Source of the DNA: Asterochloris sp. CNOR1
Lineage: Eukaryota > Chlorophyta > Trebouxiophyceae > Trebouxiales > Trebouxiaceae
Assembly (NCBI GenBank): GCA_963969365.1
Contig: OZ017753.1
Location: 1 to 64,000 of the forward strand
DNA: 64,000 nucleotides
Direction of reading: 5' to 3'
This document shows positions 29,100-40,366 of this stretch, in pieces; positions within the stretch are counted from its first letter, which is position 1, and every line of letters starts with the position of its first letter. Made by a program: the position numbers and the translations under genes. Below the pieces are notes generated by a model, which made no database searches, was not told the origin of the DNA, and saw only the letters and a program-made list of their open reading frames with translations.

Positions 29100-32000
29100 C
29101 TGCACGCCACGCTCCTGTGCGACTGCCTGCCACGCTGCGGGGGAGCTTGCAGCCACAGTCTCCAGCGTACCAGTGGCCTGTGACCGCACCTGTCCAGCAA
29201 GTCAGACGGATGAGTTATCTGGGTGTGCTCATGGCGGCCAAGCCCAGACAGGTCAGGCGCATAGCTGATCTGGGTTCTCTGGTGCCAGCCAAGTTCAGTA
29301 AGTAAGCAACTGATGAACTTGGGTGGCATCATGCAGCACCCGGCCAAGCTGTCAATGGTAGCTCAGCGGCAGTGCATCCAATGCTGAGCTAGAGTTGACA
29401 TCTGTGAGGGGCTGGGGCGCCAGGAAAGACATCTCAAAGCATCACACAAGGCCCCCAGAGTGTTGATGGGGATAGCAGTGCCCTGCACAGAACCCGGTAG
29501 GGCAGCACCCATCTCACAACGAGAACACTGCCTTCATCACAGTGAAGGGCGTACCTCAGAATCGCACTGTGCTGCAGGGCAGCCAGCAGGGCGCCAGGCC
29601 CCCGACAAGGTGGACATGGCCAAATCGCAAATGCAGCAAATCAGTCTTAGTAAGCACCACAGCAGGGCAGACGCCCTTCAGGCGCAGCACGGTGCTGCAG
29701 GGCGGCCAAGAGGGCGACGGCTGCCTCATAGCCATACCACTGCCTCTAGGGCCAACAGATGTCTCACAGTAAACCACTGCCTGCAAAAGCAGCATACCTC
29801 ATAACCATAGCACTGCCTCTAGGGTCAACAGATTTCTCCCCGTGGGAATACTACCTCCAGATGTAGCATACCAGTCAGAGCATGCACCACAGCACGGCAG
29901 GCGCACCTCAGGCGCAGCACTGTGCTGCAGGGCAGCCAAGAGGGCAACGGCGCCCTCTCCCAGCAACGCTGTCTGCAGCGCGTCCTGACGAGCCAGCTCC
30001 CGGAGCACTGTCAGGGATGCCAGCCGCACTTGCTGCTCGCTGCGGCTGCACACGCGTACCAACGTCGGCAGGGCACCTGCAGTAGCAGCCAAAACCTGAT
30101 CAAAGCCCTGTGCTGACAAGGCAATGCAGCACTAGCCGCTTGCTGCAGCTTCACACGCCCACTAGCACCGGCGGAGCCCCTGCAGCAGCAGCCCGAGTCC
30201 TATCAATGCCCCAGGTTATGGCCGGTCCATGCAACATGGCAGCACCAGCTTGCTGCTATTGCAAGTGCGCACCAGCACTGGCAAGGCACCTGCAGCAGCA
30301 GTCCAAGTGTGATCACTAACCCAGAATGGTGATGACACAGCAAAGCAACTCTGGCCGCTCACTGTGACCTCACACGCCCCCCGACGCCGGCAGGGGCCTG
30401 CAGCAGCAGTCCAAATGAAGGAGGTCAAAGCAGCTGCAGATTCACAGCTAGCAGGCCCTTGCAGCAGGGTCCAGAAAGTGCAAAGCAGTCAAAGTGCATC
30501 ACATCCTATGCATTTGTTGCTGTTCCAGATCAGCACACCAGCTGCAATTGTGCACTCAGCAGGGTGCCTGTCAAGACAGGGCCAGAATCAACATGTGCAG
30601 CTTGAGGCCAGCACATCCCCTGTTGCGCCTCATCATTTGTAGCAGCCACGGTCCCAGCACCACTGGGCTCCTGCAACTGGCCAAGCAGAGCAAATACATG
30701 ATGCCTGACTTGCCCACCTTGTGAAACAATGTGAGCACTGCATGTCATGGGCCCCCTCGTGTGACACCGCATGACAGCAAAGCAAGCACAGGCTGTCTCG
30801 ATGTGCAAAGGCACCATGCTTTGAGCATGCTGCTGTTGCAAAAAATGCACTCAAGGAGCTGAAGGTTACCACACACAGCACAAAAGGTGCCTGCGCACCT
30901 GACATGAGCAGCAGGTTGCTGCCGGTAGCAGTGCGCAGGTGCTGGGCCAGGAGGCGGAGGCTGTTGGCTGCGCTCAGCTGCGCTTCAGGGCGCCCACCCT
31001 TGAGCAGGTGGACCAGAGAGGCGACAGCATCAGCCTGGATGGCAGTCTTTGCACCTGTAGGCAAGGAGGAGATGTTAAGCGATTAACGGTCCTGTGCACC
31101 CTTAAAGACATGACAGGCTCCAACGTGAAAGCAAAAGCTGACATGGACAAGACTTCAGCTGGATTGCCTTTTGACGTGAATGCAGGCGCTGCCACCTGAT
31201 ACTGGTGTCAAGTTCAAGTCAGGCAGGGTGCCTCTTAACTGCTGATAGCCAGACCGCCTCACAATGCTTACCTGAGGGAGTGGTGACGAGCCGCTCCAAA
31301 GCTGCTGCCGCTGAAAGGGCGGGGGTGGAGCCCTGGTTAAGGACCCACATGAGCTCTGGCACACCGCCTGCGGCAGGGATAGCAGCACCCTGAGCATCTG
31401 CACTTTGCAAGCAGCAGGAGGGCAACCAGGGAAAGGTGATCCAGAAAGACTTGGCAAAGTGGGCTGGCCTGCTGCAATTGTGCGCTCCCACACTTAAAGG
31501 TTGCCTGCCATGTTGCATAGTACTGCAATCAGGGTTAAACCCCATGCCCCAATTCCCATTTGACCTTGATGCCCTGGGGAAAGCTGACGGGCATCAATTA
31601 AGTGCAGCTGCCACTCCAGGGCATTTATTTAACAGATGCTTTGAAGGCTGACCTGCTGCAATGATACGCTCCCGCACTTGAAAATCGCCCGCCATGTTGC
31701 AGAGCGCCTGGGACGCGTAGATCTGCCCCTGCGCGTTGCCTGTGCGCAGCATGCCTACGAGCGCCTCCACCACTCCCGCGCCTGCCAGCTCCCTGCAGAG
31801 CATGCGCTCATGAAACATTGGGGTTTGAAGTGGTGATGCAGCCTGCCTCATTGGAACAATCACCCTGCAGAGGCAGGTGCCGCACATCAGCGCCGTCAGT
31901 TCCCTGCGCTGTGTTTTCTAGTACAAGAGGGTACAGGTGAGCCAGTCTTATCAGCAAAGACGCTGTAGAGCCAGGTGCACCACACCAGCGCCCATCAATT

Positions 32001-35000
32001 GCCTGCGAGGGTTTTACTCAGAAAAGGGCAACTCTAAAAGCTTGGCCGCCTCCACAGTGTACAACAGCCTCAGAACAGGGGATTTGTGCGCCGCTCGCAC
32101 CTGCTGACGGTGGGGTCGTTGCCGGCAGCCCCCTCCATGATGACCAGGGCCGCCTGCTGCCGCTCCTGGGGAGCCCCCCGGATGACGACGTCAGCCAGCA
32201 CAGCCGCCTCCCCGCCATCGCTGGACTCCTGCAGGCAGGCACAAGGGTTTGTGCTAGGTCCTGACCATCGGCACAAAGGCACAAAGCTGGTCTGCACGGC
32301 ATCACCTTCGCAACAACCGTGCAAAATAGAATTGTCAAGTGCAATGAGTTGTATGCTCATCTCTGATACTTAAAATCTCAAAGAGAGCTTGGTGATGCAC
32401 TGGCTGCCGTTGCAGTCTTTCCTGCCTCAAGCGTGTGCAGCAAACCCACCTCGGTTGTCAGGAACCTGGCGGCCTTGGACCGCCGCACTGCGTGCTCAGT
32501 CCCAGGGGTGGCGGCCAGCCGTTGTATGGCTTTGCAGGCGCTGGCCCGCGCCCTGTCTGACGTCCCTTCGGCCGCCACAAAAGTTAGGGCATCCAGGCCC
32601 CCCGCGTCCACCATGACCGTGGCAGCCTTGTTATTGCGCGTCAAGACCTGCAGATACAATGTAGATGTCTCCCAGACAAGATCTCACAACCCTCCGTGGG
32701 TGCAGGTGCCATGACCACAGCAGCCTGACCATGGTGGTGCATGCTGGCAATGGGTAGTGCATCTGTTGTCAGACCACCATGACCACAGCAGCTCTGTGCT
32801 TACAGGTTTACAAAAGACAAGATCCCAAGGCAGGGTGTGGTGAGCTCTCAAAGACCTGCACTAGCCCCGTGCACAACTGGAGCTGCCTGTGCATCCAAAG
32901 CCCTGCTGTTGCAGCTTGGAGTTCAGTAGCCACGCCACATGAAGGCCCAGCAGTCAGTTTGCCTTGCATGATCTGATTGTGAAATGAAAGGCTGCTGAAA
33001 GCTGCAGCAGCTAGTGCGAGCTTGGGGCATAAGAGATGGAGGGTGCCAGATGCCCGCAACAAATCTCTGCTTGATGTCCACCATGCCCTCAACCCTGGAC
33101 CGCTTGCATCAGACCGCGGGGCTGCCTTCGACCCAAGTCGCTCACCTTAAGCACGTCAGCAGCCTCTGCCTGCACCTCTGGGTGGCTGCTGCTGCACAGG
33201 CGTACAGCCGCCGGCACAGCCCCTGCCCGCATGATGTCGCCCTGAAGCACCTCCTTGTCTGCCCCAATGAAGTACAAGGCCACCAGGCACCTACAGGCAG
33301 GCCAAGGGTCAAAGTTGAGCGACTAAGGGTCAAAGTTGAGCGACCAAGGGTCAAAGTTGAACCAGGCACAGGAACGCCAGGCGCCTGCAGGCAGACTCAG
33401 GGCCCTGCAACAGAATGCAACTAAAGAGGTGCATTCTGCTGTTGTAACTCCAGGTAGGCAAGAAGCACCATTACTAAGCGCTTCTGCTAGCATCAGCGAC
33501 AGAAGGCAAGGACCGCTACAGGAAGCAAGCATGGCGTCACCAAACTACTCCAGCCACACAGGCAGGTGCAGCAGTGTAAGGGGGTCACATGACATACAGC
33601 TATGCAGGCAGGCCAAATGCTCAGATCACAATGAGCACCTTACTGCAAAGGAGGGGGCCCATCCTCACAATGAGAGCCATTATGACATCAGAGCCCCCCC
33701 TTAGACAAGCGTTCCACACACCAGTGTCCTCACCTGCGCACAAGCCCGGCGTCGTGGCAGTCCAGCAGGGCGATGATGGGGGGCAGCCCCCCCGCAGCCA
33801 CCACCTCAGCTGCTGCCTCATCGCTGCGCGCCAGTCGGCCCAGCGCCCGCATGGCTCCCTTTTTGCTGGCCAGCACCTGCAGACATCATGCAGGCAGAGG
33901 AGTCTGCAAACAGCTTTCAAATGGGGCAGAAGAGCTGGAAAGTAGCTTAGCTTCAGGGTGGCGATCAGCCTGGGCAGGCAGGCTGTGGCATTTGCAGACA
34001 GGGTTAAGGTTGGGCCCAGGCAGTGAAGTGGAGGTCACCTCAGCACTTGCAGCATATGGAGCCACCACCTGAAGTCATCACTCAGCTTGCAGAAGAACAA
34101 TGCGCAGCAGTAGAGCTCGCAACACACTTCCCCGCTAGCCAAGATTACCGACAGTGACAATAAGCAAAATGGGGAATTCGATTGCGGCATGCAGAGGACG
34201 AAGAAGAGGTTCAGCAGTTTGCCCAGGTGGGGTTTGTTAAGGATCAAGGTGCTGCATTGATAGCGCCGGCACCCGGGTACTGCGGAGCAACACCAGGGCC
34301 ATGATGACTTGCAACATGAGCCAGGTCCACCTTCGTAGGGGTAAAGTGCCATAAGGCGCCAGCAACCTCACGTCCCGTTGACTGCGTCAGGTCCACCTCT
34401 GGAGGGCCTGACCACGTCTGCGCAGCGCAGGAGCAGCAACAAGGCGGAGTCAGGCTCACCTTGGAGGTGTTGAGCACCGAGATGAGCGCGGGGATTGCGC
34501 CGGCTGCCCGCATGTCCATCAGGCTGCTGGTGGGCGACATGATGCTGCTCAGAGCGTAGGCTGCATACATGCGCCCCCGCTCCTTGCCATCGTACAGCAG
34601 CCGCACCTGCAGGGCACGATGTTTGTTCAGCGATGTAGGATTTGTTCAGACATGTGGGATGTCCCTACAGAGAGACTGGCTCAGCAGAGCAGGGGCTCAT
34701 CCCTCTGCCATTGTGCAACAGACCAGCACACAGCCCAGGCGGTGGCTTTGTGCAGATGAGAAGCAGTCAGGCATGAGCCCCACACATGCACACTCGCTCC
34801 CTGCCATGATGCAGCAGCTGCATCTGCAGGAATCACATGAGTGCATCATTTGCAGGGGAGGCTCCTCTCGTTGCACAGCAGGCCCACCACAATGATACAA
34901 ATCCTCACCAGCGGCTGGACTACGCCCAGGCTGCCGGTTCGCTGCCGCGCCCCCTCGTCCTCGGCGCACATATTGAACAGCTTCTCGGCGGCTGCGCTGC

Positions 35001-38000
35001 GGGCTTCCACGCTCCCCTCCCGCAGCTCGTCCACCACCCCCTCTAGCTCTGCATCCACATCGGGCTGGGGCAGCATGCTGTTGGCTGACTTGCCTGCAGG
35101 CAGCAGTGCTGTGTCAGAAGCCAACTGATGCAAGGCCACTCGTTGATCGGCCTGCATGGAAGGCAGGACAACAAGTCGCCCAGCGCGACTGCCCCTGAGT
35201 GAGGCAGCACGCTGCTACCAGTCCACTGCAGGCCGCCTGAGCAGTGCTGCCGGTGTGATTCAGGGTCAACATAGCTGAGTACCGCGGTCGACGTGCCGTG
35301 CAAATTGCTGGGGGCCACCTCCAGCCGCATACTGTGTTGAGTCGGTGAGGCTGAGGCAGTGCACTGTTGGCCCATGACCCTGCAGGCGCTATTAGCAGCA
35401 GACCATGTTAAGGTTCAGCGCGCGCTGCCTGCTACCTCAGACAGGCCCCCGCTAGTTGGTGGAGTCGGCCCCAAGAAACCTTGGAACATGGCCGGGTCAA
35501 TCACAACACACAGTCATGAGGGGCTGCTCACAGCCCAATCCCAGCTTCTGCTGATGCTGCTTGCCCCCGCTGATCTGCATGTGTCCACACAGAGCTTGGA
35601 GGCCCAACACCCTACATCATGCTCAGCTGGACAGCAAGGAAGGCCCCACCTGTCGTGAGGTGCTGCCCAAAACCCATCCCCAGGTTAGTGCTGACGCTGC
35701 TGCCCCCGCTGGTCTGCGTGGGGGACGGGCGCCCAGGTCCTGCTGGTGAAACATGCTGCTCCTGGGCCACGGGTAGCACGAGGCGCCCCTCGTGTGCAGC
35801 AAGGTGCGGCTGCTGCTGCTGCTGCTGGGTCTGCTGCTGCTGGGGTCCAGACTCGGAGTGGCGGGGTGGGGGCTCTGCGCGACTGCTGCTGCTGGCCTGC
35901 CCAGTGGAGTTGATGAGGCTCTGCAGCAGTGCAGGTGCCCAGTATGAAGGAGGTGGCGGGGCGGGGGTTCTGCGCAAATGCTGCTGGCCTGCCCAGTAAA
36001 GTTGATGCGAGGCTCTGCAGCAGTGCAGGTGCTCAGTGTGAAGGAAGTGGCGAGCCGGGGGTCCCTGCACAAATGCTGCTGGCCTGCCCAGTGGAGGTTA
36101 TGAGGCTTGGCAGCAGTGCAGGGCTCGGTGTGGAGGTTTCAACCTCAAGAGTACATGCTGCCTCAGTCGTGACGGAACAAGCTGTGCGCCAGGCTTGCCA
36201 ATGTGCACCAGAGCAGCCACACCCAGAGCAGGGCAAACCGCTGCTGGCTGACACCAGACAGATGTGCAACTCAGGGAGTACAGGGAGCCAGCCTGCTTGG
36301 TGCAAGGCCACCTTGGCGGTGTGCCGCTGTGCCTCTGCAGAGTGCTGGAGGAGAGATACCTTGTTGAGCAGCACAAGCAGGCTGCTCGCATATTGCAGGC
36401 GTTCTTCGGCTCAGCCGCTGCTGCCAAAGGGTTCAATGGCCTGCCACACATTGGCACAAAGATGTGACTCAGGTCTAGGCCTCCTCGTGGAGGCCTCACC
36501 TGCTGGTGTGGCAGGCATGCATGCAGGCAAGGCTACTGCCATCCTGTGATTGACCATACCCTTCAACTGCTGGGTCTTGAATCTGGGATCAGGGTTAGGG
36601 TATTGCCTCACCTGCTGATGTGGCTGGATGACGCCCTCCTGCCCAGCCAGGCTCTCCCCGCTGCGCCTCAGATTCAACTTGGCGGCTTCTGCACTGGTGT
36701 CGCTGGCGACGGGAGCCAGCTCGCTGTCTTGCCTGCAGCATTGGCACCGACAAACTTGTCTGTGGAGCCCGCGCAGTTTGCAGCACTCACAAGATCAAGC
36801 AATGGAGGGAGGGATGTCTGCAGGACGATGCTGCAGGCGATGAACACTTGACTTTGCCGCATGTGGCCGTGGGAACCTCATCCCCAAGGCCACATGCCTG
36901 AAGGAGCACAATGATCTGCTGCGGTGCAACATGCAGTGCAGGTCAGGCGCTGCAGCACAGGAAGGTATCAAGCTGTGGTGGAGGGCGACCTGAGGGGCAG
37001 CAAAGAGAGTCAAGTGTGTGTTGTCGCCGCTTGGCTGTCCCCACCTCTGGAAGGCCGCCTCTGGCTCTGGCTCTGGCTCACGCTGGGTGGGCAGCGGAGT
37101 GTGCCCTGACTGTGGCCCCTGAGCTGCCTGCGCTGCTGGCTGGCCTTGCATTGCCTGCACAAGGTCATGTCAAAACATCAGTTTTCTGCTTAGAGCATTT
37201 GCAGGGGAGCGTCGACAGTGCTGAGATGGATCCCTGCAGCGCCTGAAGGAGGTCGTATTGTCGACAGTCACCCTTGGCCTGCAGAAGGGCACTGCTAGCA
37301 CCAAGACCAACGCCTGCAGTGGCCGCCAGAGGGCCCCGCTAGCACTTGGCTGTTTGCCTGCAGCGCCAGATGCAGTCACCAGGAGCCGCTAAACAGCCTG
37401 GATGGACACTCATCCAGCCCAGCAGCAGCCCACAACCCCCACTGTCATCTCCGGCAGCAACAGGCCCTTTCCAGCAACAGTCTGCCTCTCCTGACAGCGC
37501 CATGCAACAACTAAGACCTCAAGGCTGTGCTCCATGCTGCAGCGCTTCCACGGATGCCACGATGATGGTGCCTGCCAGCCCATGGCTGCAGGTACAGCCC
37601 CCGTCACTGACGTCCCGCATGTCCTGCCTGCAGGCCTAACACATCCTCCTGTCCAGCTGCAGCTGCCAAATGCAACATTGTGAACTACGAAGCTCCGGCC
37701 CCCTCAGCCCGCCAGTGCTGACCTCACAGCCAAGCCCGGCTGCCAGTAGCAGTGAAAGTCAGAGCGATGTGGCAATCATCACCCTTGCCTAGCAGGGGGA
37801 AGACGCAGGCAGTGGGCTTTGCCACAAGCCCCTGCCCCAGCCAGTGCTGCGGCCCCTCACAGCAGCGCCGTGCTGCCGCCGCACGTCAGCAGCGGGCCAG
37901 AGTGGACTGCCCACTGCAATCACGTTTGCCATCTCATGCTGAGGACAACTTCAGGCGTCAGGCTCCCCTGAAGAGAAAATTGCTTCCACCTGGGCTGTGC

Positions 38001-39661
38001 TCCTATACAGCGCTGGCCTTGCAGTTCCCTCCTCCCTCCACCCCCCTTGACACTTTTCAGGTGCTGCCTGCCTGCAGGTCTCTCGTGCCCCTCCTCAATA
38101 TTCTGTGCACAGCACACATACACCTCATCAGGTCTTCCCTTGCAGTGTTCCAGTGCTGTCTGCCTGCAGTCCTCTGATACTGCCCGTGCACTTCTCCAGT
38201 GCTGCCCGCCTGCAGTGCTTCAGTGCGCCCCCTCACCAACTGCTCCAGCTGGCCCTGCCAGTTCGTGTCCAGCAGGGCCGCCAGATTGGGGCTCCCCAGG
38301 GTGGCCCTGGCGCTGCCCTGCGGGGGGGCAGGGGGGTCAGCACCGCTCACCGCTGCCAGCCGCTCCTGTTGGTCCTGCCAAGTGGAGTCCAGCAGGGTGG
38401 CCAGGTTGCTGCTGCCACGGCTGGCGCGGGTACTCCCTGGGCGGGGGCCAGCCTCCTCAAACCTGCAGCGGCATGCATGGCTCAGCATGGCAAAGACAAA
38501 GCTAGCCAGCATGGGTCTTTTCCGCCCAGGCGCCTGCCTGCAGCTTGCAGCACGTGCACATGTAGGCTGTGGCCACCTCATGTGAGGCCAGGTTGTTACC
38601 CCATCCATACGGATGTTGGCTCCAGTACCCTGCAGCAGGAGCAGCTCAACCTCCAGCAAACTCTCATGTGGAGCACCAGAAGGAGCTTCTGATTACCCCT
38701 CCTACTGCCCTGGCTATCGCTGGCCAAGGCAGATGCCTCGTCAAAACTTCTGCACCATCAAACAGCAATGCTCTTCATGTTTCTCTGGCACCTGAGCCAC
38801 TGTTTTACTGACGCTGACGGCTGTGCAGCGTATGCAGCCTAGGAAGGTTGCTGCCAGGGTTGTGGCGGGCCCTCAAAGCCCACAGCCTACACGTGATGGC
38901 AGGCAGCAAGACGCAGAGCTGTGGTCAGTGCTGCGGCGGCCTGCCAGAAACAGCCCAAAGGCATCCAGCATGATGCATAGCTGTGGCACCAGCACTGGGA
39001 CAAACCGTGCCAAACCACTGGTGGCCAGTGCTACACATCAACACAAGCTGTCCCTGCCTCTCCAAGTCAGACAAGCAGCAGCAACCTGTGCAGCCAGGCA
39101 GCACACCACGCGTCCCTGCACTAGGCATCGTGCCAGCCCCCACAGCAGCTCAGCAGATGAGTGAGACCCAATGCCACACATCAGGGCCGTCGCTGCCCGC
39201 CAAGCAAACTCGAAGCAGCTGCAGATTGAGCTGCCCAAGATGCCACCATCAATGCGGCACAACATCTGTAATGCATGCCTGCCCCGAAGCCTGCTGGCAC
39301 GAGTGCAGCAGTGTGCGGCCAGACCCCAAGCCTGCTGCATGTGGTCAAGGTAGAGATTGTTGGCTGGTGTAAGGGCTCCTGCAGTCCAGTAGCCTGCCGA
39401 CATGCATGCAGCATCCAAGCCTTTGGGGGCTGCATGGCCACAATCAGTTGGGATGCACACAGCTCCTGCCGTACAGTGTGCAGGGCCTCACTTGGTGCCT
39501 GCAGGGCTGGAGAGGGTCTCTGCGCTGTCCGTGACATAGGTGACGCTGCTCGGAGGCGCCTCTGACGACCCGTCCACCGTGCTGAGCGCCTTCCGAGACG
39601 CGCCCGAGCCTGAGGGGCGCAGCCAGCGGGAGAGCCTGTCCTTGAGCTTTATCTTGCCCAT
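29100..39661 (-). CDS. Armadillo-repeat protein with low-complexity head, N-terminal module of a large locus
   Basis: Proposed start Met at 39661 (MGKIKLKDRLSRWLRPSG). Head exons: 39492-39661, 38237-38462 (two 25-residue repeats), 37045-37154, 35650-35920 (Gln-run and Ser/Pro-rich); one or two exons between 37045 and 35151 are unresolved. ARM exons: 34909-35151, 34460-34606, 33734-33876, 33146-33290, 32450-32647, 32101-32228, 31653-31792, 31272-31367, 30899-31054, 29907-30076, 29100-29189; all in phase, about 550 residues, ten or so repeats. Typical repeat cores: VVDELREGSVEARSAAAEKL, AGAIPALISVLNTSK, GVVEALVGMLRTGNAQGQIY, SAAPEVRSQATGTLETVA. Such superhelical arrays usually bind protein partners. 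The last ARM exon ends in phase 0 and continues in phase into the PCMT exon 28639-28749. The ARM fold is certain as a class; the joining of the head to the ARM part is less so. Confidence 0.85.
29549..30480. repeat. Multiple decayed copies of both ends of one armadillo exon
   Basis: Exon 29907-30076 is flanked by copies of itself. Its 3' end (GCAGCACTGTGCTGCAGGGC on the + strand near 29914) recurs near 29683 and 29564 with few changes. Its 5' end (CACACGCGTACCAACG...GGGCACCTGCAG, 30049-30082) has diverged copies near 30154, 30266, 30375 and, shorter, 30445. Only the central exon is in phase with its neighbours. Confidence 0.75.
31463..31525. repeat. Decayed copy of an armadillo exon end
   Basis: CCTGCTGCAATTGTGCGCTC through CTGCCATGTTGCATAG resembles the end of exon 31653-31792 (CCTGCTGCAATGATACGCTC through CCGCCATGTTGCAGAG). 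The copy lies about 185 bases away in the downstream intron and has lost its frame. Confidence 0.7.
33288..33405. repeat. Short tandem repeat next to an armadillo exon start
   Basis: Three copies of AAGGGTCAAAGTTGAGCGAC-like 21-mers (33302-33362) are flanked on both sides by copies of the exon acceptor region (CCAGGCACCTACAGGCAGGC at 33284 and CCAGGCGCCTGCAGGCAGAC at 33379). The array lies in the intron upstream of exon 33146-33290. Confidence 0.7.
35890..36115. repeat. Three tandem copies of an exon start, about 100-base period
   Basis: The start of exon 35650-35920 on the + strand contains CTGGCCTGCCCAGTGGAG and GAGGCTCTGCAGCAGTGCAG. The same pair recurs at about 35983-36030 and 36080-36120, separated each time by a GAAGGA(G/A)GTGGCG block. 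Only the first copy lies in the open exon; the other two are in the preceding intron. Confidence 0.75.
38237..38462 (-). repeat. In-frame coding duplication in the N-terminal head
   Basis: Within one exon two segments of about 25 residues repeat: SSNLATLLDSTWQDQQERL and SPNLAALLDTNWQGQLEQL, each preceded by STRAS/SARAT. They are separated by a Pro/Gly-rich spacer. This is a translated duplication, unlike the intronic copies elsewhere. Confidence 0.75.
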
Positions 39662-40366
39662 GAGGGACAGGTGCTTGGCTCAAAGCGGCTGGGCCTCGTG
39701 CATGCGCTGCTGTTCTTCAGGTGCTGGGTTCTGTCCTGTGACGCAGAGAGCTCCTGTGCAGGCCCCTGACGCTCCCTGATCGCTTCCCTGCTCTGCTGAA
39801 TGGAATCCCCTGCCCCCACAGGAGGCCAGAGGGCTGCTGTTCCTGTCTGGACTCCGGCAGCGCCTGACAATGGCCTGAGTGCGGGCCTTGTTAGCAGGAA
39901 AGTTCTGCCTCTGGCAGACTGCTCCTCAGACTGGCCTGGTGCGCCAGGCCCTGGCTTGATGCTGACCCGCTCTTTTGCGTCGAAGCTGCAATGTCCTCAA
40001 CTGGCAAAGCATGCGAGAATGGCCGCCCTCATGAGCAGCGTTGGCCGACGAGAATGGGAGAGAGGCCTCCCAGCAGCAAAGAGGACACAGCTGGAGGCTC
40101 AACGCTTGTGCTGGCTTCCTGCTACCTGTGTACCCTACTGTGCCCTCAATTGAGCGCCAGTTGCAAACCAGTGCTTTTCAAGTAGGGCAACGAAACTCCC
40201 ACAAGAAGCAGAAGAAGCCAACCGCCTGCATTCCTTTGCAGGATGAAGCACAGCAGCCGCAGCCAGCTGGTGGCTTGCCCAATATGCAGCAGACAGGTGA
40301 GGCTGTGAGTGGAGTTCGGCCAAAACACAGCAAACAGCATGTCCACCAAAAGCACCATCTGGTCGT
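39662..40366. promoter_or_regulatory. Divergent intergenic region, probable bidirectional promoter
   Basis: About 700 bases separate the presumed start of the ARM-PCMT-kinase locus (-) from the first supported exon of the ALKBH4-type gene (+). It may also hold a 5' exon of the latter: a donor-like CAGACAG|GTGAGG lies near 40297 and an acceptor-like TGTGCAG at 40365-40371. No TATA-like box or other motif is convincing. Confidence 0.35.

Noticed and set aside
35612-36070. Long minus-strand frames rich in repeated short phrases
   Set aside because: Only the part 35650-35920 is a phase-consistent exon. The rest is intron made of two copies of the exon start.
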